Positions 12,023 through 22,910 of a stretch of 64,000 nt of DNA are shown in pieces. The translations under genes were made by a program, and so were the position numbers. Source of the DNA: Betaproteobacteria bacterium (GTDB lineage: Bacteria; Pseudomonadota; Gammaproteobacteria; Burkholderiales; Burkholderiaceae_C); NCBI GenBank assembly GCA_016716535.1, contig JADJWD010000003.1, forward strand, positions 146,227 to 210,226. Reading direction: 5' to 3'. How positions within the stretch are numbered: the stretch's first letter is position 1; every line of letters starts with the position of its first letter. The notes beneath the pieces are model-generated. The model did no database searches and had not been told where the DNA came from. It was given only the letters and a program-made list of their open reading frames with translations.

Positions 12023-13518
12023 GACTGCCCCGCGCCAGCGGCGTGCTGCTGCACCCGACCTCGCTGCCCGGGCCGAACGGCTCGGGCGATCTCGGCCGCG
12101 AGGCCTATCACTTCGTCGACTGGCTCGCCGCGGCCGGGCAGCGGCTGTGGCAGGTGCTGCCGCTCACCGGCATCGGGCCGGGCCACTCGCCGTACATGAG
12201 CCCGTCGGCGTTTGCCGGCAACCCGCTGCTCGTCGACCTGGCCGACCTGCAGCACGAGGGCTGGCTGACCGCCGACGAGGTGGCCCCGGCGCCGGGGCTG
12301 CGCGCCGAGCGTGTCGAGTTCGCCGCCGTCGTGCCTTTCCGCATGGGCCGGCTGGCACGCGCGGCCGAGCGCTTTGCCGCCGGCGGCAGCGCCGCGCAGC
12401 GTGAGGACTTCGAGCGCTTTCGCGCCGAACACACGAGCTGGCTCACCGACTACGCGCTGTTCATGGCGCTGACCGAGCAGCCCGGCCCCGAGGGCTGGCT
12501 CGACTGGCCGCACTGGGAGCCGGCGCTGGCAAGGCGCGAGCCGGCGGCGCTGGCACAGGCGCGCCGCCGGCACGCGGCGCGCATCGGCTTCTGGGAGTTC
12601 TGCCAGTGGCGCTTCTTCAGGCAGTGGGCGGCGCTGCGCGCCTACGCCCACGGCAAGGGCGTGCGCATCGTCGGCGACGCGCCGATCTTCGTCGCCCACT
12701 CGAGCGCCGACGTGTGGGTGCGGCCGGAGCTGTTCGAGCTGGACGCGCAAGGACAGCCCACGGTCGTGGCCGGCGTGCCGCCCGACTACTTCAGCGCCAC
12801 CGGGCAGCGCTGGGGCAACCCGCTCTATCGCTGGAATGAACACGCGAAGGACGGCTTCGCGTGGTGGATCGAGCGCGTGCGGCGCACCTTCGAGCTGGTC
12901 GACATCGTGCGCATCGACCACTTCCGCGGCTTTGCCGGCTACTGGGAGATCCCGGCGGCGGAGCCCACCGCTGTGCACGGCCGCTGGGTACCGGGGCCGG
13001 GCGCGGCGCTGTTCGACGCGGTGGCCGCGGCGCTCGGGCCGCTGCCGGTCATCGCCGAGGACCTGGGCATCATCACGCCGGACGTCGACGCGCTGCGAGC
13101 GCGCTTCGCGTTCCCCGGCATGTGCGTGCTGCAGTTCGCCTTCAATGCCGACGCCGGCAACCGCTACCTGCCGCACCACCACACGCCCGACAGCGTCGTC
13201 TACACCGGCACGCACGACAACAACACCACCGCCGGCTGGTGGGCCGCGGCGCCGGACAGCGAACGGCACTTCGCGCGCGGCTACCTCAACACCGACGGCC
13301 ACGACATGCCGTGGACGCTGATCCGCACGGCGATGGCCAGCGTCGCCGACACCTGCATGCACCCGATGCAGGACGTGCTCGGCCTGCCGGCCGAGGCGCG
13401 CATGAACCACCCGGGCCAGGCCTCGGGCTGGTGGACCTGGCGGCTGCAATGGGAGCGCGTGCAGCCGTGGCACGCACAGCGGCTGGCGGAGTTCGGGCGG
13501 TTGTACGGGCGCGCGTAG
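12019..13518 (+). CDS. malQ: 4-alpha-glucanotransferase (amylomaltase, GH77)
   Basis: A 499-residue enzyme that disproportionates malto-oligosaccharides so GlgP can finish degrading them. GH77 hallmarks are ASGVLLHPTSLPGPNGSGDL at the N-terminus, GPGHSPYMSPSAFAGNPLL, the nucleophile region IVRIDHFRGFAGYWEIPA, the acid region PVIAEDLGIITPDVDALR and VYTGTHDNNTTAGWW. Length is typical. Its ATG overlaps the glgX TGA, and it is the last gene of the operon; about 260 bp with no clear gene or terminator follow. Confidence 0.96.
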
Positions 13519-13781
13519 GCGCGTCTTCCAGGCGCCTCTTGCGGGGCCTCTTGCGCTACTGACGCAGCGAATCTCGGGTTCGCACCGAGCCCGTCGGCCG
13601 CGCCACCGATGCGTGGTCCCGACCTCCGCAGGGGGCGCGCGATCCTTCGCCCGGGCAGACTTGCCGGCGACGAAGAAACCCGGGCGCGGGCCGGGCGCAA
13701 GACGAGCGCCACCTCCGACCCGATGCACGCACCTCGCGGCCGCGGCGGCGGGAGCGTGAGCCACGCAGAGGAGTCGGTGCC

Positions 13782-14753
13782 ATGGACAACGTTGGGGCGC
13801 GCGGCGAGGTCGCGGGCGCGGGGGCGATCGGCGGTGCGGCTGGTGCAACGGCTGTGGCGGCCCCCAGTGGCGTCACGCTGACCCGCCTTGTGCGGCGCGT
13901 CGAGGACGGGCCGGGCGTGCTGTGGGCCGCATTGCTGCCGGCCGCCGGCCTGGCGGCGCTCGCCTGGTTCGGCATGGCGCCGTTCGCCAGCCACGACATC
14001 GAGGCGAGCGTCGCCGCCGGCGTGCGCGCGCAACTGCTGCAGCAAGGGCACGGCTGGGTGCAGGTAGGGGTCACGGGGCAGGAGGTGCTGCTCAGCGGCA
14101 CGCCGCCCTCGCCCGGCGCCGGCGGCGCCGCGCTCGCGGCCGCCCGTGCCGCGACCTGCCCCACCTGGGCCGGGCCGCAGGTGTGCGCGGTGCTCGTGCT
14201 CGGCGACTTCGGCTCGCCCAGTGGCGTGGCCGCGCCGGCCCTCGCGCAGGTGGCACCAGCCGCGCCGGCCGCACCCGCTGTTTCGACGGCGAGCCCCGCG
14301 CCGCCGGCCGCGGCGGCATCGACACCCGCAACGGCCCCCGCATCGCTGCCCGCGGCCCCCGCCGCGGCATCGACACCCGCCGAGCGGACTGCCCAAGCCT
14401 GCGAGGCGAGCTTCATCGACCTGCTCGAAAACACGCGGCTGGAATTCGCCAGCGGCGGCAGCGCGATCGACGCGCGCAGCGCCCCGCTGCTCGATCGCCT
14501 GGCCGCCGCTGCCGGGGCCTGCCCGGGGCGCGTGCTCATCGAAGGCCACACCGACAACGTCGGCGACGCCGGGGCCAACCAGCGCCTGAGCGAAGCGCGC
14601 GCCACCGCCGTGCGCGACGCGCTTGTCGCCCGCGGCCTGCCGGCCGAGCGGCTGGTCACCGTGGGCCACGGCGACACCCGGCCGCTCGCCGACAACACGA
14701 CCGACACCGGGCGCGCCGCCAACCGGCGCATCGAGTTCAAGGCCGCGCCCTGA
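13782..14753 (+). CDS. OmpA-family (peptidoglycan-binding) membrane protein
   Basis: A 323-residue protein. A hydrophobic segment at about residues 45-63 (WAALLPAAGLAALAWFGM) suggests a signal anchor. It is followed by a BON-like region (SHDIEASVAAGVRAQLLQQG, then VQVGVTGQEVLLSGT), an Ala/Pro-rich linker (about 150-200) and a C-terminal OmpA domain (about 205-323) with NTRLEFASGGSAI, IEGHTDNVGDAGANQRLSE and ANRRIEFKAAP. The OmpA module binds peptidoglycan noncovalently. The next gene follows by 30 bp and is likely co-transcribed. The exact role is unknown. Confidence 0.85.
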   Translation: MDNVGARGEVAGAGAIGGAAGATAVAAPSGVTLTRLVRRVEDGPGVLWAALLPAAGLAALAWFGMAPFASHDIEASVAAGVRAQLLQQGHGWVQVGVTGQEVLLSGTPPSPGAGGAALAAARAATCPTWAGPQVCAVLVLGDFGSPSGVAAPALAQVAPAAPAAPAVSTASPAPPAAAASTPATAPASLPAAPAAASTPAERTAQACEASFIDLLENTRLEFASGGSAIDARSAPLLDRLAAAAGACPGRVLIEGHTDNVGDAGANQRLSEARATAVRDALVARGLPAERLVTVGHGDTRPLADNTTDTGRAANRRIEFKAAP

Positions 14754-14783
14754 CCGCGGCCGCTGGCAAACCGGGAGATCTGC

Positions 14784-15798
14784 ATGCCGTTCTTGATCGC
14801 CAAGATCCTCGTCCTGTTGCTCCTCGCCTCGGCTTTCGGCGCCTGGCTGGGCGCCTGGCTCCTGCGCCGCCGCTACGTCGACGTGACCTCCGAACACACG
14901 CTGCTGCGCGACGAGTGGCGCCTGTGGCGCGGCCAGGTCGACCAGCGGCTCGCGACGCCGCCCGACGGGTCGGCGCTGGCCGAGCGGTTGGCCGCCATCG
15001 AGGCCGCGGTGCGCGGCATCCAGGTCCCGCCGGCGCCGCCGCCGACCGACCTGGCGCCGGTGCTCCAGGCCGTGCAGGGCATCCGGATGCCGGCGCCCGA
15101 GCGCGTCGACCTCGGCCCGGTGCTCGAGGCCGTCGGCGCCATCCGCATCCCGCCATCCGAGCGTGTCGATCTGAGCCCGGTGCTCGAGGCGATCGATCGC
15201 ATCCGCGTCCCGGCGCCCGAGTGTGTGGATCTGCAGCCGGTGCTCGAGGCCGTCGGCGCCATCCGCGTGCCGCCGGCCCAGGCCGTCGATCTCGCACCGC
15301 TGACCGAGCGGCTGGCTGCGCTGGAGCAGCGCCTCGGCGCGCTGCGCTTCCCCGAGCCGCCGCCCCCGCCGAGTCTGCAGCCGATGCAGGCCGCGCTGCA
15401 GGCGCTGGAGACGCGCGTCGCCGGCCTCGATGCGCGCTTCGCGGCGCTGAAGTGGCCCGAGCCGCCGCCGCCGGCGGACCTGCCGGCCGGCGCCGCCACC
15501 GGCCGCCCCGCCGCTGGCCGTGCGCGCCGGCAGCCGCAACCTGCTGGCACGCGCCGCCCACGGCAAGCCCGACGACCTCAAGCTCATCAAGGGCGTCGCC
15601 GAGGTGCTCGAGAAGATGCTGCACGACATCGGCGTGTACTACTTCTGGCAGATCGCCGAGTGGGACAACGCCGACATCGCGCACGCCGACAGCCTGCTCA
15701 CCGCCTTCAAGGGCCGCATCGAGCGCGACGAATGGGTGGCGCAGTCGCGCCGGTTCGTGCGCGAAGGCGGCGTGGCGCTGAAGCCGGGCGCCGGCTGA
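14784..15798 (+). pseudogene. Membrane-anchored repeat protein with C-terminal helix-hairpin-helix domain; frameshifted
   Basis: The gene reads in two frames. Frame one (from ATG 14784) gives an N-terminal membrane anchor (MPFLIAKILVLLLLASAFGA), a helical stretch, four 20-residue repeats of the type PVLEAVGAIRIPPSERVDL and a Pro-rich linker. At about 15490 the reading must shift: removing one G from the GG at 15489-15490 gives LPAAPPPAAPPLAVRAGSRN and then the domain DDLKLIKGVAEVLEKMLHDI with RIERDEWVAQSRRF, ending at 15798. That C-terminal domain resembles the helix-hairpin-helix (flap-endonuclease-like) modules found in many proteobacterial membrane proteins. The conserved C-terminus suggests either a recent mutation or a base error in the assembly. 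Confidence 0.75.
15051..15290 (+). repeat. Four 60-bp in-frame tandem repeats
   Basis: Four consecutive 60-bp units start at 15051, 15111, 15171 and 15231, with a partial fifth at 15291 and a degenerate half unit before the first. Each encodes 20 residues with consensus L-x-PVLEAVGAIR-(I/V)-P-(A/P)-x-E-x-VD. The period is exact and the proline pair repeats at the same place, suggesting short helices joined by Pro turns. Confidence 0.9.
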
Positions 15799-15837
15799 CG
15801 ATCTGAAGGCGGGCACGGCGCGCCGCGCCGCGCGCCG

Positions 15838-17643
15838 TCAGCGCCGCGGCGGCGGCAGGTCGGTGCAGGTGCCGTGCGCGGCTTCGGCGGCCATGCCGAT
15901 GCTCTCGCCGAGCGTTGGGTGCGGGTGGATCGTCCGGCCGATGTCCACTTCGTCGGCGCCCATCTCGATGGCGAGCGCCACCTCGCCGATCATGTCGCCG
16001 GCATGCGTGCCGACGATGCCGCCACCGAGGATGCGGTGGGTCTCGGCATCGAACAGCAGCTTCGTGAAGCCTTCGTCGCGGCCGTTGGCGATGGCGCGGC
16101 CGCTCGCCGTCCACGGGAAGTGGCCCTTCTTCACCGCCACGCCGCGTGCCTTGGCCTCGTCTTCGGTGAGGCCGACCCAGGAGACCTCGGGATCGGTGTA
16201 GGCGACGCTCGGGATCACGCGCGCATCGAAGCGCGCGCGGCGCAGCGTCTCGTCGCCGTTCTTGTCGCCCGCCGCCACTTCGGCGGCAACGTGCGCCTCG
16301 TGCACCGCCTTGTGCGCCAGCATCGGCTGGCCGACGATGTCGCCGATGGCGAAGATGTGCGGCACGTTGGTGCGCATCTGCACGTCCACCGGGATGAAGC
16401 CGCGCTCGCCGACGACGATGCCGGCCTTCTCGGCGCCGATCTTGTTGCCGTTGGGGCTGCGGCCGACGGCTTGCAGCACGAGGTCGTACAGGCCCTCGCT
16501 CTTCGTCGCGCCGTCGACGCTCTCGAACTGCACGCGGATGCCGTCCTTCGTCGCCTCGGCGGCCACGGTCTTCGTCTTCAGCCAGATGTTGTCGAAGCGC
16601 GGTGCGTTCAGCTTCTGCCAGACCTTCACGAGGTCGCGGTCTGCGCCTTGCATCAGGCCGTCGAGCATCTCCACCACGTCCAGCCGCGCACCGAGCGTGC
16701 TGTAGACGGTGCCCATCTCGAGACCGATGATGCCGCCGCCGACGACGAGCATGCGCTTGGGCAGCGCGCGCAGCTCGAGCGCGCCGGTGCTGTCGACGAC
16801 GCGCGGGTCGTCGGGCATGAAGGGCAGCCGCACCGCCTGCGAGCCGGCGGCGATGATGCAGCGCTCGAAGCGGATCGTCTGCGTCTTGCCGGTCTTGTCC
16901 TGGCCGCTGCCGCTGGTCTCTTCGACCGTCAGGTGGTGCGGGTCGGCGAAGCTGCCATAACCGCGCACGACGGTCACCTTGCGCATCTTCGCCATCGCCG
17001 CCAGCCCGCCGGTGAGCTTGCCGACCACCTTGTTCTTGTGCGCGAGCAGCCGGCCCGGCTCGAGCACCGGCGCGCCGTAGGTGACGCCGAGGTCGGCGAA
17101 GTGCTTGACCTCGTCCATCACCGCGGCCACGTGCAACAGCGCCTTGCTCGGAATGCAGCCGACGTTCAGGCACACGCCGCCGAGGGTGCCGTAGCGCTCG
17201 ACGAGCACGGTCTTCATGCCCAGGTCGGCGGCGCGGAACGCCGCCGAGTAGCCGCCCGGGCCGCCGCCGAGCACGAGCATCTCGCATTCGAGGTCGGCGG
17301 TGCCGGCGTGGGTGGCGGGAGTGGGGGCGGATGACGGAACGGGAGCAGCAGGCGAGGGAGCAGTCGAAGAAGCCGCCGCAGGTTGCGGTGCCGGTGCCTG
17401 CGCGCCGCTCACCTCCATCATCAGCAACACCGAACCTTCACTCACCTTGTCCCCCAACCCGACCTTCAGCTCCTTGACGACGCCGGCGTGCGACGACGGG
17501 ATCTCCATCGACGCCTTGTCGCTTTCCACCGTCACCAGCGACTGCTCGGCGCGGATCGTGTCGCCGGGCTTGACGAGCAGCTCGATGACGGCCACGTCCT
17601 TGAACTCGCCGATGTCGGGCACCTTGATCTCGATCGTCGCCAT
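15838..17643 (-). CDS. lpdA: Dihydrolipoyl dehydrogenase (E3) with N-terminal lipoyl domain
   Basis: A 601-residue E3 of pyruvate dehydrogenase. It reoxidises dihydrolipoamide and reduces NAD+. Residues 1-80 form a lipoyl domain with Lys43 in VESDKASMEIPSSHAG; a Pro/Ala linker (85-115) follows; then the FAD/NAD oxidoreductase (LVLGGGPGGYSAAFRAADLG, redox pair in GGVCLNVGCIPSKALLH, NAD site VVGGGIIGLEMG, FAD site IFAIGDIVGQPMLAHKA, catalytic HPHPTLGE). Ordinary E3 has about 475 residues; the extra lipoyl domain is known from Burkholderiales and Neisseria. It is the last gene of the leftward operon. Confidence 0.95.
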   Translation of the reverse strand: MATIEIKVPDIGEFKDVAVIELLVKPGDTIRAEQSLVTVESDKASMEIPSSHAGVVKELKVGLGDKVSEGSVLLMMEVSGAQAPAPQPAAASSTAPSPAAPVPSSAPTPATHAGTADLECEMLVLGGGPGGYSAAFRAADLGMKTVLVERYGTLGGVCLNVGCIPSKALLHVAAVMDEVKHFADLGVTYGAPVLEPGRLLAHKNKVVGKLTGGLAAMAKMRKVTVVRGYGSFADPHHLTVEETSGSGQDKTGKTQTIRFERCIIAAGSQAVRLPFMPDDPRVVDSTGALELRALPKRMLVVGGGIIGLEMGTVYSTLGARLDVVEMLDGLMQGADRDLVKVWQKLNAPRFDNIWLKTKTVAAEATKDGIRVQFESVDGATKSEGLYDLVLQAVGRSPNGNKIGAEKAGIVVGERGFIPVDVQMRTNVPHIFAIGDIVGQPMLAHKAVHEAHVAAEVAAGDKNGDETLRRARFDARVIPSVAYTDPEVSWVGLTEDEAKARGVAVKKGHFPWTASGRAIANGRDEGFTKLLFDAETHRILGGGIVGTHAGDMIGEVALAIEMGADEVDIGRTIHPHPTLGESIGMAAEAAHGTCTDLPPPRR

Positions 17644-17667
17644 GTCGCTTGTCTCTTTGGTTGTGCT

Positions 17668-18240
17668 TCAGGTCTTCAGCTTCAGCGTGTGCAGCCGCAC
17701 CGGCTCGGCCGAGCTCGTGTCGAACTCGCAGCCGGCGCGCACGCCGGCATCGGCCACCTCGCGCGCGCTCTTCGCACGCGGCCAGGTCGTGTACATCGCG
17801 CCGAGCGCGTAGCGGCGGCCCGAGCCGATGGCCCAGAAGCGCTCGAACTCGAACACCTCGCGGTAGCTCTCGACGCCGAACACGCCGTGCGCGTTGGCGA
17901 TCAGGATCGAGATCTGGCTGCTCTCGTACGGGTCGGAGTCGTGCTCCTTGGTATTGAGGAAGAAGCGCTCCTTCAGCAAAGGGTGCAGCAGCCTGAAGGT
18001 CTCGAAGATCGCGGTGCGCGAATCGAGCCGCAGTTGCTCCTTCGGCATCGCCGCCAGCGCCTGCTGCAGCACGGGGATGTGCGCCGTGCTGCCGACGGCG
18101 CCGATCCAGTGGCCGCGCAGGTTGAACAGCTTCGTGTTCGCTTCGTAGCCCGGCGGCAGCCGCAACTCGCCGAAGGTGATCAGCGAGTCCGATGCGATGG
18201 CGAGCGACGCGCCCTTGCGGGCGACGACGACGGTGCTCAT
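17668..18240 (-). CDS. Proteasome-like Ntn hydrolase, probable BPH (betaproteobacteria proteasome homologue)
   Basis: A 190-residue protein starting MSTVVVARKGASLAIASDSL, which is the strand pattern of HslV/20S proteasome subunits (nucleophilic Thr, here residue 3 or after processing, and the A-x-DS-x-x-x-FG motif). Later parts GHWIGAVGSTAHIPVLQQ, PYESSQISILIANAHGVFGV and FWAIGSGRRYALGAMY also fit the Ntn fold. The family match is to the betaproteobacterial proteasome homologue, a self-compartmentalising double-ring particle described from Burkholderiales; its substrates are unknown to me. It sits 19 bp downstream of aceF and 24 bp upstream of lpdA, all on one strand. No ATPase partner is seen in the window. 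Which residue is the mature N-terminus needs experiment. Confidence 0.75.
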   Translation of the reverse strand: MSTVVVARKGASLAIASDSLITFGELRLPPGYEANTKLFNLRGHWIGAVGSTAHIPVLQQALAAMPKEQLRLDSRTAIFETFRLLHPLLKERFFLNTKEHDSDPYESSQISILIANAHGVFGVESYREVFEFERFWAIGSGRRYALGAMYTTWPRAKSAREVADAGVRAGCEFDTSSAEPVRLHTLKLKT

Positions 18241-18259
18241 GACGAGCGCGCCGCCGGCG

Positions 18260-19984
18260 TCAGAGCATCACCCGGCGGAAGTCCGCCAGGATCTGCGCGA
18301 AGTAGGCGTTGAAGCGCGCCGCCGAAGCGCCGTCGATGACGCGGTGGTCCCACGACAGCGACAGCGGCAGGACGAGGCGCGGCACGAACTGCTTGCCGTC
18401 CCAGCGCGGCTCGGTGCTGCTGCGGCACACGCCGAGGATCGCGACCTCGGGCGCGTTGATGATCGGCGTGAAGTAGCGCCCGCCGATGCCGCCCAGGCTG
18501 CTGATGCTGAAGCAGCCGCCGCTCATGTCGGCCGGGCCCAGCTTGCCGTCACGCGCCTTCTTGGCGAGGTCACTCATCTCCTGGCTGATCGCCAGGATGC
18601 CCTTCTTGTCGGCGTCCTTGATCACCGGCACGACGAGGCCGTTCGGTGTGTCGGCGGCGAAGCCGATGTGGAAGTACTTCTTGACGATCAACTGCTCGCC
18701 ATCGAGGCTGGCGTTGAACTCGGGGAACTTCTTGAGCGCGGCGACGGCCGCCTTGATCAGGAAGGCAAGCATCGTCACCTTGACGCCGCTCTTCTCGTGC
18801 TCCTTGTTGAGCTGCACGCGGAAGGCTTCGAGGTCGGTGATGTCGGCGTCGTCGTGGTTCGTGACGTGCGGGATCAGCACCCAGTTGCGATGCAGGTTGG
18901 CGCCGCTGATCTTCTTGATGCGGCTCAGGTCCTTACGCTCGACTTCGCCGAACTTGGCGAAGTCGACCTGCGGCCAGGGCAAGAGGCCGGGGAAGGCGCC
19001 ACCGGCGGCTGCGCCGGCGCCGGCGCCGGCCGCCGGTGCGCGCGCCTTCTGCGCCGCGGTCTGCACGCTGCCGGCCATCACGCCCTTGACGAAGCCTTGC
19101 ACGTCGGCCTGCGTGATGCGTCCCTTCGGCCCGCTGCCGGCCACTTCGGCCAGCGGCACGCCAAGCTCACGCGCGAGCTTGCGGATCGAAGGCGACGCGT
19201 GCGGCAGCGTGCCCTTCGCGGCTGTGGGGTCGTGCGCGGGCAGCGTGGCCGGCTGGTCGGTGCGGTCAGCGAGCGCGGCCATCGGGGCGACCGAGGTGGC
19301 CGACGGTGCCGCGGCGGACGAGGCGGCGGGCTTGGGCGCTGGTGCCGCGGCCGCGGGTGCCAACGCAGCAGCACTGGCCGCCCCTTCGAGCACCAACAGC
19401 GGCGAGCCCTTGTTCACCTTGTCGCCGAGCTTGACCAGCACTTCCTTCACCGTGCCTGCATGCGACGACGGGATCTCCATCGAGGCCTTGTCGCTCTCGA
19501 CGGTGACGAGGCTCTGCTCGACCTTCACCGTGTCACCCGGCTTCACGAAGACCTCGATGACCGCGACGTCGGCGAAGTCGCCGATGTCGGGGACGACGAC
19601 GGTGATCGGGCCGGCCGAGGCGGCGCTGGCACCACCCTCGCCCCCCGCCCTCTCCCGCGCGGCGGGAGAGGGAGCCGATGCCGGCGGCGCAGGCGCGGAC
19701 GGCGCAGCCTTGGCGGCGGCGGGAGCAGCCGCAGCAGCCCCTGCCCCTTCCGCCTCCAGCCGCAGCAGCACCGTCCCCTGATTCACCTTGTCGCCGAGCT
19801 TCACGACCATCTCGCGCACGACACCGGCGTGTGAACTCGGGATCTCCATCGAGGCCTTGTCGCTTTCCACCGTGACGAGCGACTGCTCGGCCGCGACCCG
19901 GTCGCCCGGCTTCACGAGCACCTCGATCACCGCGACATCCTTGAAGTCCCCGATGTCGGGCACCACCACTTCGACCAGAGCCAT
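18260..19984 (-). CDS. aceF: Pyruvate dehydrogenase E2, dihydrolipoyl acetyltransferase (two lipoyl domains)
   Basis: A 574-residue E2 that transfers acetyl groups to CoA. Lipoyl domain 1 spans 1-78 (Lys43 in ESDKASMEIP) and domain 2 about 126-200 (Lys166 in the same decapeptide), joined by Ala/Pro linkers. A peripheral E3-binding domain (HASPSIRKLARELGVPLAEV, about 265-300) precedes the catalytic domain (about 345-574) with the CoA/active-site motif LSLSWDHRVIDGASAARF. The first linker carries an inserted palindrome (separate entry). It lies about 55 bp after aceE and 19 bp before the proteasome-like gene. Confidence 0.96.
   Translation of the reverse strand: MALVEVVVPDIGDFKDVAVIEVLVKPGDRVAAEQSLVTVESDKASMEIPSSHAGVVREMVVKLGDKVNQGTVLLRLEAEGAGAAAAAPAAAKAAPSAPAPPASAPSPAARERAGGEGGASAASAGPITVVVPDIGDFADVAVIEVFVKPGDTVKVEQSLVTVESDKASMEIPSSHAGTVKEVLVKLGDKVNKGSPLLVLEGAASAAALAPAAAAPAPKPAASSAAAPSATSVAPMAALADRTDQPATLPAHDPTAAKGTLPHASPSIRKLARELGVPLAEVAGSGPKGRITQADVQGFVKGVMAGSVQTAAQKARAPAAGAGAGAAAGGAFPGLLPWPQVDFAKFGEVERKDLSRIKKISGANLHRNWVLIPHVTNHDDADITDLEAFRVQLNKEHEKSGVKVTMLAFLIKAAVAALKKFPEFNASLDGEQLIVKKYFHIGFAADTPNGLVVPVIKDADKKGILAISQEMSDLAKKARDGKLGPADMSGGCFSISSLGGIGGRYFTPIINAPEVAILGVCRSSTEPRWDGKQFVPRLVLPLSLSWDHRVIDGASAARFNAYFAQILADFRRVML
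19648..19672. repeat. Perfect 11-bp palindrome inside the aceF linker
   Basis: CCCTCTCCCGC, a 3-base loop (GCG) and GCGGGAGAGGG form a perfect hairpin. It lies in the coding sequence for the flexible linker after lipoyl domain 1 and is translated as part of PSPAARERAGG (about residues 105-113). Sequences of this form (CCCTCTCCC...GGGAGAGGG) are familiar as short dispersed intergenic repeats in proteobacteria, so this looks like a REP-like unit tolerated inside a linker. Confidence 0.7.
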
Positions 19985-20038
19985 GTCTCGCGTCTCCGTC
20001 CTTCTTCGTTGTTCGGGGTCGTTGCGCCAGGCCGCCGG

Positions 20039-22744
<2,706 letters not shown>

Positions 22745-22794
22745 CGGAGGTCTCCTCGGCAGGGGGCTTTTCTACGACTGGGAAAGCGGGCGCG

Positions 22795-22837
22795 AGTGTC
22801 GCACAAGAATCGCGCAATTCCAAATCGTGCTGCACGA
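22795..22837 (-). promoter_or_regulatory. Probable sigma70 promoter of aceE with an upstream palindrome
   Basis: On the minus strand TTGGAA (22823-22818) and GACACT (22800-22795) are separated by 17 bases, about 50 bp before the aceE ATG. Immediately upstream is an odd palindrome TCGTGC-T-GCACGA (22825-22837), well placed for a regulator. This is motif reading only; the binding protein is unknown. Confidence 0.45.
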
Positions 22838-22910
22838 CATCACAATATGAAATTCACGAGGATGCACGGACCTCGCCGGCAGCTCGATCGGTCCCGATAA
22901 TCTCCGTTTC

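Noticed and set aside
15801..15837. GC-rich inverted repeat between the helix-hairpin-helix gene and lpdA as a terminator
   Set aside because: GGCGCG/CGCGCC arms are short in very GC-rich sequence and there is no T-run on either strand.
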